From assembly GCF_900103445.1 (NCBI RefSeq), contig NZ_FNHS01000010.1:186001-250000 (forward strand): a stretch of DNA of 64,000 bases, given 5' to 3'. The notes beneath the pieces are model-generated. The model saw nothing but the letters and a program-made list of their open reading frames with translations, was not told where the DNA came from and searched no databases. The stretch's first letter is position 1. The number at the start of each line of letters is the position of its first letter. The DNA comes from Methylobacterium phyllostachyos (GTDB lineage: Bacteria; Pseudomonadota; Alphaproteobacteria; Rhizobiales; Beijerinckiaceae). Positions 49,195 to 57,981 of this stretch are shown one piece after another. The position numbers and the translations under genes are program-made.

Positions 49195-50079
49195 ATGACC
49201 ATCGCAACGGTAGGGGTCGTCGGGCTCGGCAATATGGGTCTCGGCATGGCCGCGACCCTGGCCCGCAAGGGCTTCGCGGTCCTGGGCTACGACATCGACG
49301 CGGGCCGGCGTCCCGCCGCCGAGGCGGCCGGCATCACCGTCCTCGACGCCCTCAACGACGTGCTGCGCCGGGCCGACGCCCTGGTGTTCTCGCTGCCCCT
49401 GGCGCGGGACGTGGAGGCGGTGGTCACCGCGGAGGGCGGCCTCCTGTCCCGGACCAACCGGAAGGTGGTGGTGATCGACACCTCGACCTCGGATCCCGGA
49501 ACGACCCGGCGCCTCGCCGAGCGCCTCGCCGCGGCCGGTCACGCGCTCCTCGACGCCCCGGTGAGCGGCGGCCCGTCCGGCGCCGCCGAGGGCACCCTGA
49601 CCATGATGATCGGCGGAGCGGAGGCGGATTACGAACTGGCCCGGCCGGTCCTGGAGGCGATGTCGGCCCGTGCGCCGCATGTCGGGCCGTCGGGCGCCGG
49701 CAATATCGTCAAGCTCGTCAACAACCTGCTGGTGGCGGCCCATCTCGTGACCACTGGCGAGGCCCTGCGCCTGTCCGAGGCGGCGGGCCTCTCGGCCGAG
49801 GAGGCCGTCAAGGTCGTCAACACCGCCACCGGCCGCAGCGCGATCAGCGAGGTCATGGTCCCGCGCTGGGTCCAGTCCGGCACCTTCGACAGCGGCTTCT
49901 CGGCCGGCCTGATGCGCAAGGACGTGCGCCTCGCCCTCGAACTCGCCGCCGAATGCGGGATCGACCTGCCGCTCTCCGCCGAGGTGAAGCGCATCTGGCA
50001 GGCCACGCAGGCCGCCATCCCCGACACGGCCGACTTCACCCGCATGGCCGATTATCGCGATCCCAAGGGAGCCCACTGA
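49195..50079 (+). CDS. 3-hydroxyisobutyrate dehydrogenase-like NAD(P) oxidoreductase
   Basis: A 294-residue beta-hydroxyacid dehydrogenase. Rossmann motif VVGLGNMGLGMAATLARKGF, substrate-binding DAPVSGGPSGAAEGTL, and the catalytic Lys in GNIVKLVNNLLVAAHL are all present. Family members oxidise 3-hydroxyisobutyrate, tartronate semialdehyde or related acids. The next gene is an aldehyde dehydrogenase whose ATG overlaps this stop by one base, so the pair may oxidise a hydroxy acid and then a semialdehyde, or the reverse. Preferred start ATG at 49195 follows GGACGGATCGGC. Confidence 0.9.
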   Translation: MTIATVGVVGLGNMGLGMAATLARKGFAVLGYDIDAGRRPAAEAAGITVLDALNDVLRRADALVFSLPLARDVEAVVTAEGGLLSRTNRKVVVIDTSTSDPGTTRRLAERLAAAGHALLDAPVSGGPSGAAEGTLTMMIGGAEADYELARPVLEAMSARAPHVGPSGAGNIVKLVNNLLVAAHLVTTGEALRLSEAAGLSAEEAVKVVNTATGRSAISEVMVPRWVQSGTFDSGFSAGLMRKDVRLALELAAECGIDLPLSAEVKRIWQATQAAIPDTADFTRMADYRDPKGAH

Positions 50080-51617
50080 TGTCCGGCACGCCGCACTCGC
50101 CCGCCGCCGACCGGGTCGCCGCCCTCCTGGCCGACCTCCTGCCGGGCGGCCGCATCGGCAGCGTCGTGGCCGGCGAGATCCTCGCCGGGACCGGCGCCTC
50201 CCTCGATCTCACCAATCCCGCCGATGGCGGCGTGCTCGCAAGCTTCGCCGATGCCGGGCCGTCGGTCGTCGAGGCCGCCATGGCGGCGGCCCGCGACGCC
50301 CAGCGCGCGTGGTGGGGCATGAGCGCCGCCGCCCGCGGCCGGGCGCTCTGGGCGGTTGCCGCCCTGGTCCGGCAGCATGCCGGTGCGCTCGCCGAGCTGG
50401 AGACCCTCTCGGCCGGCAAGCCGATCCGCGACACGCGCGGCGAGGTCGCCAAGGTCGCCGAGATGTTCGAGTACTACGCCGGCTGGTGCGACAAGCTGCA
50501 CGGCGACGTCATCCCGGTCCCGACCGCGCACCTGAACTACACCCGCCACGAGCCCTTCGGCACCGTGGTGCAGATCACCCCCTGGAACGCCCCGATCTTC
50601 ACGGCGGGCTGGCAGATCGCGCCCGCGATCTGCGCCGGCAACGCGGTGGTGCTGAAACCCTCCGAGCTGACGCCGCTGACCTCGCTGGCGCTGGGCCTGC
50701 TCTGCGACCGGGCCGAGGGGATACCGCGCGGCCTCGTCTCGGTGCTGGCGGGCGCCGGCTCGACCACCGGCGCCGCCGCGGTGGCCCATCCCGAGACGCG
50801 GCTGGTCGTGTTCGTGGGCTCGGCCGAGGCCGGTGCGCAGATCGCCGCCGCGGCGGCCCGCGCCATCGTGCCGAGCGTGCTGGAGCTCGGCGGCAAGTCG
50901 GCCAACATCGTGTTCGCCGACGCCGATCTCGACCGGGCTCTGATCGGCGCGCAGGCGGCAATCTTCGGCGGCGCCGGCCAGAGCTGCGTGGCCGGCTCCC
51001 GGCTCCTCGTGCATCGCTCGATCCATGCGGCCTTCGTCGAGCGCCTGTCCCACGCCGCCGCGCGCATCCCGGTGGGCGCGCCGACCGACCCGGCGACGCA
51101 GATCGGCCCGATCAACAACCGGCGCCAGCGGGACAAGATCGCCGACATGGTCGAGGCCGCCGCCGGGGCCGGCGCCACGATCGCGGCCGGCGGGGCCTGC
51201 CCCGCCGCCCTGCGGAACACGGGCGGCTTCTACTATGGCCCGACCATCGTGGACGGCGTCGCGCCGGACGCGGCGATCGCCCGGGAGGAGGTGTTCGGCC
51301 CCGTTCTCGCGGTCCTGCCGTTCGACGGCGAGGACGAGGCAATAGCGCTGGCCAACGGCACGCCCTACGGCCTCGCCGGCGCGGTCTGGACCCGGGATGG
51401 CGGGCGCGGCCACCGCGTCGCGGCGGCGCTTCGGGCCGGCACCGTCTGGGTGAACGGCTACAAGACCATCAACGTGGCCTCGCCGTTCGGCGGCTTCGGC
51501 CGCTCGGGCTTCGGCCGCTCCTCGGGCCGCGAGGCGCTGATGGCCTACACCCAGACCAAGAGCGTCTGGGTCGAGACCGCCGCCGCACCGGCCGTGACCT
51601 TCGGCTACGTGGGGTAG
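50079..51617 (+). CDS. Aldehyde dehydrogenase
   Basis: A 512-residue NAD(P)-dependent aldehyde dehydrogenase. Conserved blocks: substrate channel TPWNAPIFTAGWQIAPAICA, the general base Glu in LELGGKSANIVF, the nucleophile Cys in GGAGQSCVAGSR and the late EEVFGPVLAVLPF. It converts an aldehyde to a carboxylic acid in the cytoplasm; the coupled dehydrogenase upstream suggests a hydroxy-acid or amine breakdown route. It is of usual family length. Start ATG at 50079 overlaps the upstream TGA. Confidence 0.92.
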   Translation: MSGTPHSPAADRVAALLADLLPGGRIGSVVAGEILAGTGASLDLTNPADGGVLASFADAGPSVVEAAMAAARDAQRAWWGMSAAARGRALWAVAALVRQHAGALAELETLSAGKPIRDTRGEVAKVAEMFEYYAGWCDKLHGDVIPVPTAHLNYTRHEPFGTVVQITPWNAPIFTAGWQIAPAICAGNAVVLKPSELTPLTSLALGLLCDRAEGIPRGLVSVLAGAGSTTGAAAVAHPETRLVVFVGSAEAGAQIAAAAARAIVPSVLELGGKSANIVFADADLDRALIGAQAAIFGGAGQSCVAGSRLLVHRSIHAAFVERLSHAAARIPVGAPTDPATQIGPINNRRQRDKIADMVEAAAGAGATIAAGGACPAALRNTGGFYYGPTIVDGVAPDAAIAREEVFGPVLAVLPFDGEDEAIALANGTPYGLAGAVWTRDGGRGHRVAAALRAGTVWVNGYKTINVASPFGGFGRSGFGRSSGREALMAYTQTKSVWVETAAAPAVTFGYVG

Positions 51618-51686
51618 AGCGCTACCCGACCCCGGAACGACAGACCGACGGGCGAGCGACGCGGGTTCCGACAGCGCGACGGTCCC

Positions 51687-51710
51687 CCCCTCTCCCGCAC
51701 GGGAGAGGGG
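51687..51710. repeat. Short family A hairpin
   Basis: CCCCTCTCCC pairs with GGGAGAGGGG around a GCAC loop. It is the same hairpin seen at the ends of the longer family A copies. Lying 70 bp past the aldehyde dehydrogenase stop, it may act as a terminator. The remaining sequence of the 221-bp gap holds no gene. Confidence 0.7.
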
Positions 51711-51838
51711 ACCCGCGCTCCATCCGGCTCGGGCACGCCCCGCGGCGGCGTCCGCGCAGCGATCTACCGACAAGCCGGCGATCAAGATCGGCACGCACAG
51801 CAACGGGCAGCCCCCAGGGGAGCCAAGGGAGGATGCCG

Positions 51839-52201
51839 ATGGCCGGCGAACTGTTTGCGAGGAACACGCGGCCGATCGCGCCGCCCGTCTCGGGCGGGGG
51901 CAAGCTGACGCTGTTCCTGCTCGCCCTCGTCATCATCGTCATCGCGGAGGCGATCGGCAACGTCAGCATCCCGGTGGGCGCTGGCAAGATCGTGCTGCTG
52001 CCGCTGCTCTGGGCTCTGCTGCTGGGTGGCGCGCTGGGGCTGATGAGCCTAACCTTCGCGGGGCTCTCCGTCGCCAAGGACGTGCCCGCCTTCCGCCGCC
52101 TCGGCTGGCGGATCGTCGTGGTCTCGTTCCTCGCCAATGCTGGGACGTTCCTCGGCGCCGTTCTGATTGCGCAGTTCTTCATGCATGCACCGCTGGGGTG
52201 A
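51839..52201 (+). CDS. Short DUF3100-like membrane protein
   Basis: A 120-residue protein with three predicted membrane helices: LTLFLLALVIIVIAEAIG, IVLLPLLWALLLGGALGL and a C-terminal IVVVSFLANAGTFLGAVLIA. The first and last parts resemble the two ends of DUF3100 transport-like proteins, which are usually much longer, so the middle may be missing. AGGGAGG lies six bases before the ATG at 51839, which I prefer to the ATG two codons upstream. It sits just before an M20 amidohydrolase gene, a pairing that would fit uptake of its substrate. Confidence 0.55.
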   Translation: MAGELFARNTRPIAPPVSGGGKLTLFLLALVIIVIAEAIGNVSIPVGAGKIVLLPLLWALLLGGALGLMSLTFAGLSVAKDVPAFRRLGWRIVVVSFLANAGTFLGAVLIAQFFMHAPLG

Positions 52202-52277
52202 ATGGCAGCGCCGGTCGGCGTAGGGTCGGGCGGGGAATCGAGGCGCTTCGGCGGCCTCCGACATGGGAAGAGATCGC

Positions 52278-53435
52278 ATGGGCATCGAGGCGGAGATCGT
52301 GGAGCGGATGGTCGCGTGGCGGCGCGACCTGCACGCCCATCCCGAGCTGGCCTTCCAGGAGGTTCGCACGGCGGACCTCGTCGCCCGGGAGCTGGCCGCC
52401 TGCGGTCTGTCGGTGAAGACCGGGCTCGGGCGCACCGGCGTGGTCGGCACCCTGAGCCGGGGCGACGGCCCGACCATCGGCCTGCGGGCCGACATGGATG
52501 CCCTGCCGATCCAGGAGGCGACGGGCGCGGCTCACACGTCCAAAACGCCCGGCGTGATGCATGCCTGCGGCCATGACGGCCACGTGGCGATGCTGCTCGG
52601 CGCGGCGCGGCACCTCGCGTCGCGCACCGACCTGACGGGTACGGTCCACGTCATCTTCCAGCCGGCGGAGGAGTGCGAGGGCGGCGGCCGCGCCATGGTC
52701 GAGGACGGCCTGTTCAGGCTGTTCCCGTGCGACTCCGTCTACGGCCTGCACAACTGGCCGGGCCTGACGCTGGGGACCTTCGCGACCCGGGTCGGCGCCA
52801 TCATGGCCTCCCTCGACACGTTCGAGATCGCGGTTGCCGGGTTCGGCACCCATGCGGCCATGCCGGAGCGGGGCACCGACACGCTGGTGGTCACCGCCGA
52901 GATCGTCCTCGCCCTGCAGACCATCGTGAGCCGCCGGATCGCGCCCACGGACCCGGTCGTGCTCAGCGTCACGCAGATCCACGGCGGGGACGCCTACAAC
53001 GTCATCCCCGACCGCGCGGTCATCCGCGGCACGGTCCGGTGCCTGGACGAGGCCGTGCGCAAGCGCGTCGCGGAGCTCGTCGCCGCCATCGCCCAGGGTA
53101 CCGCCGCCACGCACGGGGCCAAGGCCGAGGTCGCGTACCGGTTCGGATACCCCGCCACCGTCAACACCGGCGAGGCCGTCGGGATCGCGCTCGACGCCGC
53201 CGCGGCGGTCCCCGACATCACGATACGCCACGGTGAGATCGGGCCTTCCATGGCGTCCGAGGATTTCGCCTACATGCTCGAAGCCTGCCCGGGCGCCTAT
53301 GCCTGGATCGGGACGGACGGGGCCGAGCGCGGTCCGCCGCTCCACAATCCGGCCTATGATTTCAACGACGCGGCCCTGCCGATCGGCGCGGCCTACTGGG
53401 CCGCCGTCACGACGCGCATGCTGGGTGGGCAATAG
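52278..53435 (+). CDS. M20-family amidohydrolase (hippurate hydrolase-like)
   Basis: A 385-residue metal-dependent aminoacylase-like enzyme. The N-terminal RRDLHAHPELAFQEV is the family opening; GLRADMDALPIQE, MHACGHDGHVAM and FQPAEECEGGGRAM carry the metal-binding Asp, His and Glu residues. The IndA/hippurate-hydrolase group cleaves N-acyl or N-aroyl amino acids. GGAAGAGA lies before the ATG at 52278, favouring it over the ATG 15 bases upstream. It is co-directional with the short DUF3100-like gene and convergent with the cupin regulator. Confidence 0.9.
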   Translation: MGIEAEIVERMVAWRRDLHAHPELAFQEVRTADLVARELAACGLSVKTGLGRTGVVGTLSRGDGPTIGLRADMDALPIQEATGAAHTSKTPGVMHACGHDGHVAMLLGAARHLASRTDLTGTVHVIFQPAEECEGGGRAMVEDGLFRLFPCDSVYGLHNWPGLTLGTFATRVGAIMASLDTFEIAVAGFGTHAAMPERGTDTLVVTAEIVLALQTIVSRRIAPTDPVVLSVTQIHGGDAYNVIPDRAVIRGTVRCLDEAVRKRVAELVAAIAQGTAATHGAKAEVAYRFGYPATVNTGEAVGIALDAAAAVPDITIRHGEIGPSMASEDFAYMLEACPGAYAWIGTDGAERGPPLHNPAYDFNDAALPIGAAYWAAVTTRMLGGQ

Positions 53436-53484
53436 CCGATCCGCGGACGCGACATCGACCGCCCCGGGGGCGTGCCACCCCGGG

Positions 53485-54141
53485 CTACGGCGTCCCACCC
53501 CGGGAAGGCCCGAGGACGTTGACCCAGAGCACGATCGTCCGGCCCTGCGGCGCGGGATTGCCGAAGCGATGCGGCCGCCGGCTCTCGAAGCGGAAGCTGT
53601 CCCCCTCGGCCAGCTGGAGCGTGCGCGCCTCGACCACCAGGGTCAGGCGGCCCTCGAGGACGAGACCCGCCTCCTCGCCCTCGTGGCTGAACGGCTCGTC
53701 CCCCGTGCTGGCGCCCGGCTTCAACACCATGTGGAACAGGCTCATGCCCTGCGTGCCCCCGGGCGGGGTCAGCAGCTGCTTGGTGATGCCGGCCCGCCAG
53801 AGCTGCAGTTCCGGCCGATCCTTCCGGAACACCACGATCGGATCCGGGTCCGGCGCCTCGGGGCCGGGCTCGAACAGGCCGCCGATCCCGATCTGCAGCG
53901 TGTCCGCGAGGAGGGCCAGCACGCGCAGCGAGGGCGACGACAGGCCCCGCTCGACCTGACTGAGGAAGCCGATCGACAGGCCCGTGCTGGAGGCGACCGC
54001 TTCCAGGGACAGCCCCCGTGCCTGCCGCAGGCTGCGCAGGCGCTGGCCCACGGCCCGGTCGACCGGCTCCGGACCCGTCGTCTCACCTCGGGGAATGCTC
54101 ACCGTCACACCAGCCTGCCTCTCCTGCGTTCCTTCATGCAC
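53485..54141 (-). CDS. XRE regulator with C-terminal cupin domain
   Basis: A 218-residue regulator. Residues 28-85 hold the HTH (LRSLRQARGLSLEAVASSTG, then IGFLSQVERGLSSPSL) and the last ~85 a small cupin barrel (EPFSHEGEEAGLVLEGRLTL). This plan is common in repressors of amine, polyamine or amino-acid use, such as the PuuR group. It is divergent from the ABC transporter and oxidoreductase operon that starts at 54249, which it probably controls; the PuuR likeness agrees with the oxidase in that operon. Confidence 0.88.
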   Translation of the reverse strand: MHEGTQERQAGVTVSIPRGETTGPEPVDRAVGQRLRSLRQARGLSLEAVASSTGLSIGFLSQVERGLSSPSLRVLALLADTLQIGIGGLFEPGPEAPDPDPIVVFRKDRPELQLWRAGITKQLLTPPGGTQGMSLFHMVLKPGASTGDEPFSHEGEEAGLVLEGRLTLVVEARTLQLAEGDSFRFESRRPHRFGNPAPQGRTIVLWVNVLGPSRGGTP

Positions 54142-54248
54142 GTGAAAGTCGCTTGCGTCGATATTGGAAACGTGCGGTATTCTTCACGACAATGAAATCG
54201 AGCCTCGGCGATCGCCGCCAGCCTCGAACACTGCACGGGAGCGGCACA

Positions 54249-55022
54249 ATGAGAAAGCGGCTGGCCAAGCTGTGTCTATCGTCGGCGCTGCTCCTCGGTT
54301 GTCTGGGGAGTGCCGTCAGCGCTCAGCCGCTGAAGGTCGGCGCGACCGCCACCGGCCTGCCGTTCACGTTCCTCGACACCAAAACCAACACCATCCAGGG
54401 TGTGATGGTCGACCTCGTCAACGCGGTCGGCAAGGAGGCAGGCTTCACGGTGGCGGTGGAGCCGCTGCAATTCTCGACGCTGATCCCGGCGCTCACCGCC
54501 TCGAAGATCGACATCATCTCGGCGGCGATGTTCATCACGCCCCAGCGGAAGGAGATCGTGGCCTTCTCGGCGCCGGTCTACAGCTACGGCGAAGGCCTGA
54601 TCGTCCCGAAGACCGACACCAAGGACTACACCGCCTTCGCCGACTTGAAGGGCGAGACCGTGGGGGCCCAAGTGGGGACCGCCTTCGTCGAGCCGCTGAA
54701 GAAGTCGGGCCTCTTCAGCGAGGTGAAGATCTACGACACGATCCCGGACATCATCCGCGACGTGAATTCCGGCCGCCTGAAGGCCGGGTTCGCCGACGCG
54801 CCGATCCTCGCCTACTACGTGAAGCAGGGCCTGTTCCCCGGCGTGCGCCTGGTCGAGACGCTCAAGCCGACCGTCGTCGCCTCGGTCGGCCTCAGCGTTC
54901 GCAAGGCCGACACCGCGCTGCTCGCCAAGATTGATGCCGCGCTCGCCAAGCTCAAGGCTGACGGGACGCTCCAGGCAATCCTCACCAAGTGGGGCCTGCC
55001 GCCCTCGGCCGATCGGTCCTGA
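54249..55022 (+). CDS. Amino acid-type ABC transporter substrate-binding protein
   Basis: A 257-residue periplasmic protein. A signal peptide (RKRLAKLCLSSALLLGCLGS, cut near VSAQ) precedes a family 3 solute-binding fold: PLKVGATATGLPFTFLDTKT and IDIISAAMFITPQRKEIVAF are the usual opening blocks. It should bind a polar amino acid, opine or amine and pass it to the permease and ATPase that follow. The upstream part of the frame lacks signal-peptide character, so the ATG at 54249 is preferred. First gene of a four-gene operon. Confidence 0.9.
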   Translation: MRKRLAKLCLSSALLLGCLGSAVSAQPLKVGATATGLPFTFLDTKTNTIQGVMVDLVNAVGKEAGFTVAVEPLQFSTLIPALTASKIDIISAAMFITPQRKEIVAFSAPVYSYGEGLIVPKTDTKDYTAFADLKGETVGAQVGTAFVEPLKKSGLFSEVKIYDTIPDIIRDVNSGRLKAGFADAPILAYYVKQGLFPGVRLVETLKPTVVASVGLSVRKADTALLAKIDAALAKLKADGTLQAILTKWGLPPSADRS

Positions 55023-55027
55023 GCCGG

Positions 55028-55681
55028 ATGCGCGCGTTCCTGGTCGACGCACAGGAGTATCTGCCCATCCTGCTGCAGGGCGTGCAGCTCACGGTTCTGA
55101 TCACCCTCGCCTCGCTGGTCGTATCGACGCTGCTGGGCCTCGTCTGGGCGGTTCTGCGGGTCTCGGGGATCGCGATCCTGGCCGGCTTCAGCGCGGTGAT
55201 GATCAACATCCTGCGCGGCATCCCGATCATCGTGCAGTTGTTCTACATCTACTTCGTCATGCCCGATTTCGGCCTGTCGCTGACGGCCGTCCAGGCGGCC
55301 ATCATCGGACTTGGCATCGCCTATTCGGCCTATCAGGCCGAGAACTTCCGCGCCGGCATCGAGGCGGTGGATCGCGGGCAGGTCGAGGCGGCGCTGTCGA
55401 TCGGCATGGGCTGGGGCATGACCATGCGGCGGGTGATCCTGCCACAGGCGATCCGGATCGCGCTGCCGCCCTACGGCAACATCATGATCATGATGCTCAA
55501 GGATTCGTCCCAGGCCTCGACCATCACGGTCGCGGAACTCGCCCTGCAAGGCAAGCTCATCGCGTCGTCCACCTTCAAGAACACCAGCGTCTACACGATG
55601 GTGGCGCTGATGTACCTGGCGCTCAGCCTGCCGTTGATCTTCCTGGTCCGTCATCTCGAGGCCAGGGGGCGGCAGCGATGA
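55028..55681 (+). CDS. Amino acid-type ABC transporter permease
   Basis: A 217-residue inner-membrane permease with about five helices. The EAA loop contacting the ATPase is in AALSIGMGWGMTMRRVILPQ, and LRGIPIIVQLFYIYFVMPDF is the HisM/GlnP-type block. Only one permease gene is present, so the channel is probably a homodimer. Its ATG follows the binding-protein stop by five bases, and the stop overlaps the ATPase start by four. Confidence 0.92.
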   Translation: MRAFLVDAQEYLPILLQGVQLTVLITLASLVVSTLLGLVWAVLRVSGIAILAGFSAVMINILRGIPIIVQLFYIYFVMPDFGLSLTAVQAAIIGLGIAYSAYQAENFRAGIEAVDRGQVEAALSIGMGWGMTMRRVILPQAIRIALPPYGNIMIMMLKDSSQASTITVAELALQGKLIASSTFKNTSVYTMVALMYLALSLPLIFLVRHLEARGRQR

Positions 55682-56409
55682 TCGTCCTGGAGGATGTCCG
55701 CAAGCATTACGGCGCCCTGGAGGTGATCAAGGGGGTCTCGGCCGAGGTCGCCACGGGCGAGGTCGTCTGCATCATCGGCCCCTCGGGCTCCGGCAAGTCG
55801 ACCCTGCTCCGCTGTATTAACGGGCTCGAAGCCTATGACGGCGGCGAGATCCGCGTCGGCGGCCAGCGGGTCGAGCGGGACGCGCGCAGCATCAAGGCGA
55901 TCCGCACGCGGGTCTCGATGGTGTTCCAGCGCTTCAACCTGTTTGCCAACCGCACCGCCCTGGAGAACGTCGTCGAGGGCCCGTTATACGTGAAGGGCGA
56001 GCCCCGTGCGGAGGCCGAGGCGCGGGCCGCCGCCCTGCTCGCCCGGGTCGGCCTCTCGGGGAAGGAGCATGCCCGGCCCGACCAGCTCTCCGGCGGTCAG
56101 CAGCAGCGCGTCGCCATCGCCCGGGCGCTCGCCATGCGGCCCGACGCGATCCTGTTCGACGAGCCGACCTCGGCGCTCGATCCCGAACTGGTCGGTGACG
56201 TGCTGCGGGTGATGCGGGGCCTGGCCGACGAGGGCATGACGATGATGGTCGTGACCCACGAGATCGGCTTCGCCCGGGAGGTGGCGGACCGGGTCCTGTT
56301 CCTCGACGGGGGCCGCCTCGTCGAGCAGGGGCCGGCCGCCGAGGTGCTGAACCGTCCGCAGAATCCGCGCACCCGGGACTTCCTGCAGCGCGTGCTGCAT
56401 CCGCTGTAG
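55678..56409 (+). CDS. Amino acid-type ABC transporter ATP-binding protein
   Basis: A 243-residue ATPase of the GlnQ/HisP type. Walker A GPSGSGKST, Q-loop MVFQRFNLF, signature [15 protein letters not shown], Walker B ILFDEPTSALDPE and the His switch in VVTHEIGF are all in place. It energises uptake through the permease encoded just upstream. Start overlaps the permease stop (ATGA). Confidence 0.95.
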   Translation: MIVLEDVRKHYGALEVIKGVSAEVATGEVVCIIGPSGSGKSTLLRCINGLEAYDGGEIRVGGQRVERDARSIKAIRTRVSMVFQRFNLFANRTALENVVEGPLYVKGEPRAEAEARAAALLARVGLSGKEHARPDQLSGGQQQRVAIARALAMRPDAILFDEPTSALDPELVGDVLRVMRGLADEGMTMMVVTHEIGFAREVADRVLFLDGGRLVEQGPAAEVLNRPQNPRTRDFLQRVLHPL

Positions 56410-56417
56410 GAGAGGCC

Positions 56418-57707
56418 GTGGCCGAACCCTTCCCGCTCGCCCCGTCGCTCTGGGCCACCACCGCGGCGCCTGCGCCGGAGACCCCGCCGCTCGCCGAATC
56501 CGGTCGGGCCGAGGTGGTCATCGTCGGCGGCGGCTTCTGCGGCCTGTCCACCGCCCTGCACCTCGCCGAGCGGGGGATCCGGCCGGTCGTGCTGGAGGCG
56601 CGTGCGATCGGCTTCGGCGGCTCCGGGCGCAACGGCGGTCAGGTCATCCCGGGCTTGAAGTACGATCCCGGCGACCTCCTGGCCCGCTTCGGGCGCGAGC
56701 GCGGCGAGCGGCTCGCCCGCTTCGCCGGCGGCACCGCCGACGTGGTTTTCGACCTGATCGACCGGCACGCGATGGACGTGCCGCACCGGCGCGCGGGCTG
56801 GATCCAGGGCGCCCACACGCAGGCCGGATTGGAGGACGTTGCGCGGCGGGCCAGCCAGTGGGCGGAGCTCGGTGCCCCGACCCGCCTCCTCGACAAGGAC
56901 GAAACCGACCGGCTGCTCGGTACGGACCGGTATCTCGGCGGCTGGCTCGACGGCCGCGGCGGCGCGATCCAGCCGCTGAGCTACGCCCGGGGCCTCGCCC
57001 GCGCCGCCCTCAAGGCCGGGGCCGCGATCCATGCCGAGTCCCCGGTGACCGCCCTGGAGCGGACCGGATCGGGCTGGACCGTCACCACGGCGCAGGGCGC
57101 CCGCCTCACCACCGAGCGCGTCGTCCTCTGCACCAACGGCTACACCGGCGGCCTCTGGCCCGGCCTCGCCCGGACGGTGATCGCGGCCAACTCCTTTCAG
57201 GTCGCCACGGTGCCGCTCTCGGACAACCTGCGGCGCTCGATCCTGCCCGAGGGACAGGTCTCCTCGGACACGCGCAAGCTGTTGCTCTATTTCCGGCTCG
57301 ACCATACCGGCCGGCTGCTGATGGGCGGCCGCGGCCCGTTCCGGGAGCCGCGCAGCCCGCAGGACTGGGCGCATCTCGAACGGATCGTCGGCAAGCTGTT
57401 CCCGCAGCTGGATGGCATCGCCTTCGACCACCGCTGGTGCGGCCGCGTGGCGATCACCCGGGATTACCTCCCCCATCTTCACGAGCCGGCCCCCGGGCTG
57501 CTGATCGACATCGGCTGCCAGGGCCGGGGCGTCGGTCTCCAGTCGGCGATGGGCCGGGCGATCGCCGCCTATATCGCGACCGGCGATGCCGACAGCCTGC
57601 CCCTGTCGCCCACGCCGGTAACGCCCCTGCCGCTTCACGCGCTCCACCGCCTGTACGTTTCTGCGATCATCGCTTGGTACCGCCTGAGCGATGGCGGTAT
57701 TCGATGA
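56418..57707 (+). CDS. FAD-dependent amine/amino acid oxidoreductase (PuuB-like)
   Basis: A 429-residue DAO-type flavoprotein with a GTG start. The N-terminal FAD motif is VVIVGGGFCGLSTALHLAER, then GFGGSGRNGGQVIPGLKYDP, a block shared with gamma-glutamylputrescine oxidases. It ends with the DIGCQGRGVGLQSAMGRAIA second FAD contact. It probably oxidises an amine or N-methyl amino acid imported by the co-transcribed ABC system. The GTG follows the ATPase stop by eight bases, with GGAGAGG before it. The next 274 bp (57708-57981) hold no gene that I can support. Confidence 0.87.
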   Translation: MAEPFPLAPSLWATTAAPAPETPPLAESGRAEVVIVGGGFCGLSTALHLAERGIRPVVLEARAIGFGGSGRNGGQVIPGLKYDPGDLLARFGRERGERLARFAGGTADVVFDLIDRHAMDVPHRRAGWIQGAHTQAGLEDVARRASQWAELGAPTRLLDKDETDRLLGTDRYLGGWLDGRGGAIQPLSYARGLARAALKAGAAIHAESPVTALERTGSGWTVTTAQGARLTTERVVLCTNGYTGGLWPGLARTVIAANSFQVATVPLSDNLRRSILPEGQVSSDTRKLLLYFRLDHTGRLLMGGRGPFREPRSPQDWAHLERIVGKLFPQLDGIAFDHRWCGRVAITRDYLPHLHEPAPGLLIDIGCQGRGVGLQSAMGRAIAAYIATGDADSLPLSPTPVTPLPLHALHRLYVSAIIAWYRLSDGGIR

Positions 57708-57981
57708 CGGGGCGGGGTCTCTCGGAAGCGATCGACAGGCAGGGATGCCGCAACGTCTGCTGCCGGGATCCCGCCGGGTTCGGCTGTCCGGCGCAGCGGC
57801 GAACGGCCGGGTTTGCGCCCGCTGGCACCTCAGCGGGGCATAGGCTGGCCTGAAGCCGCCGGTCCGGTTCGGATTCACAGGGAAACGGAAGCAGACGTGG
57901 GCGCGCGCGCAGCTTGGTCGCTGGCGCTGCAGAGCATGCGGCCGCCATTCCGTTTTCACAACGGGTGAGATGTCGAGAGGC

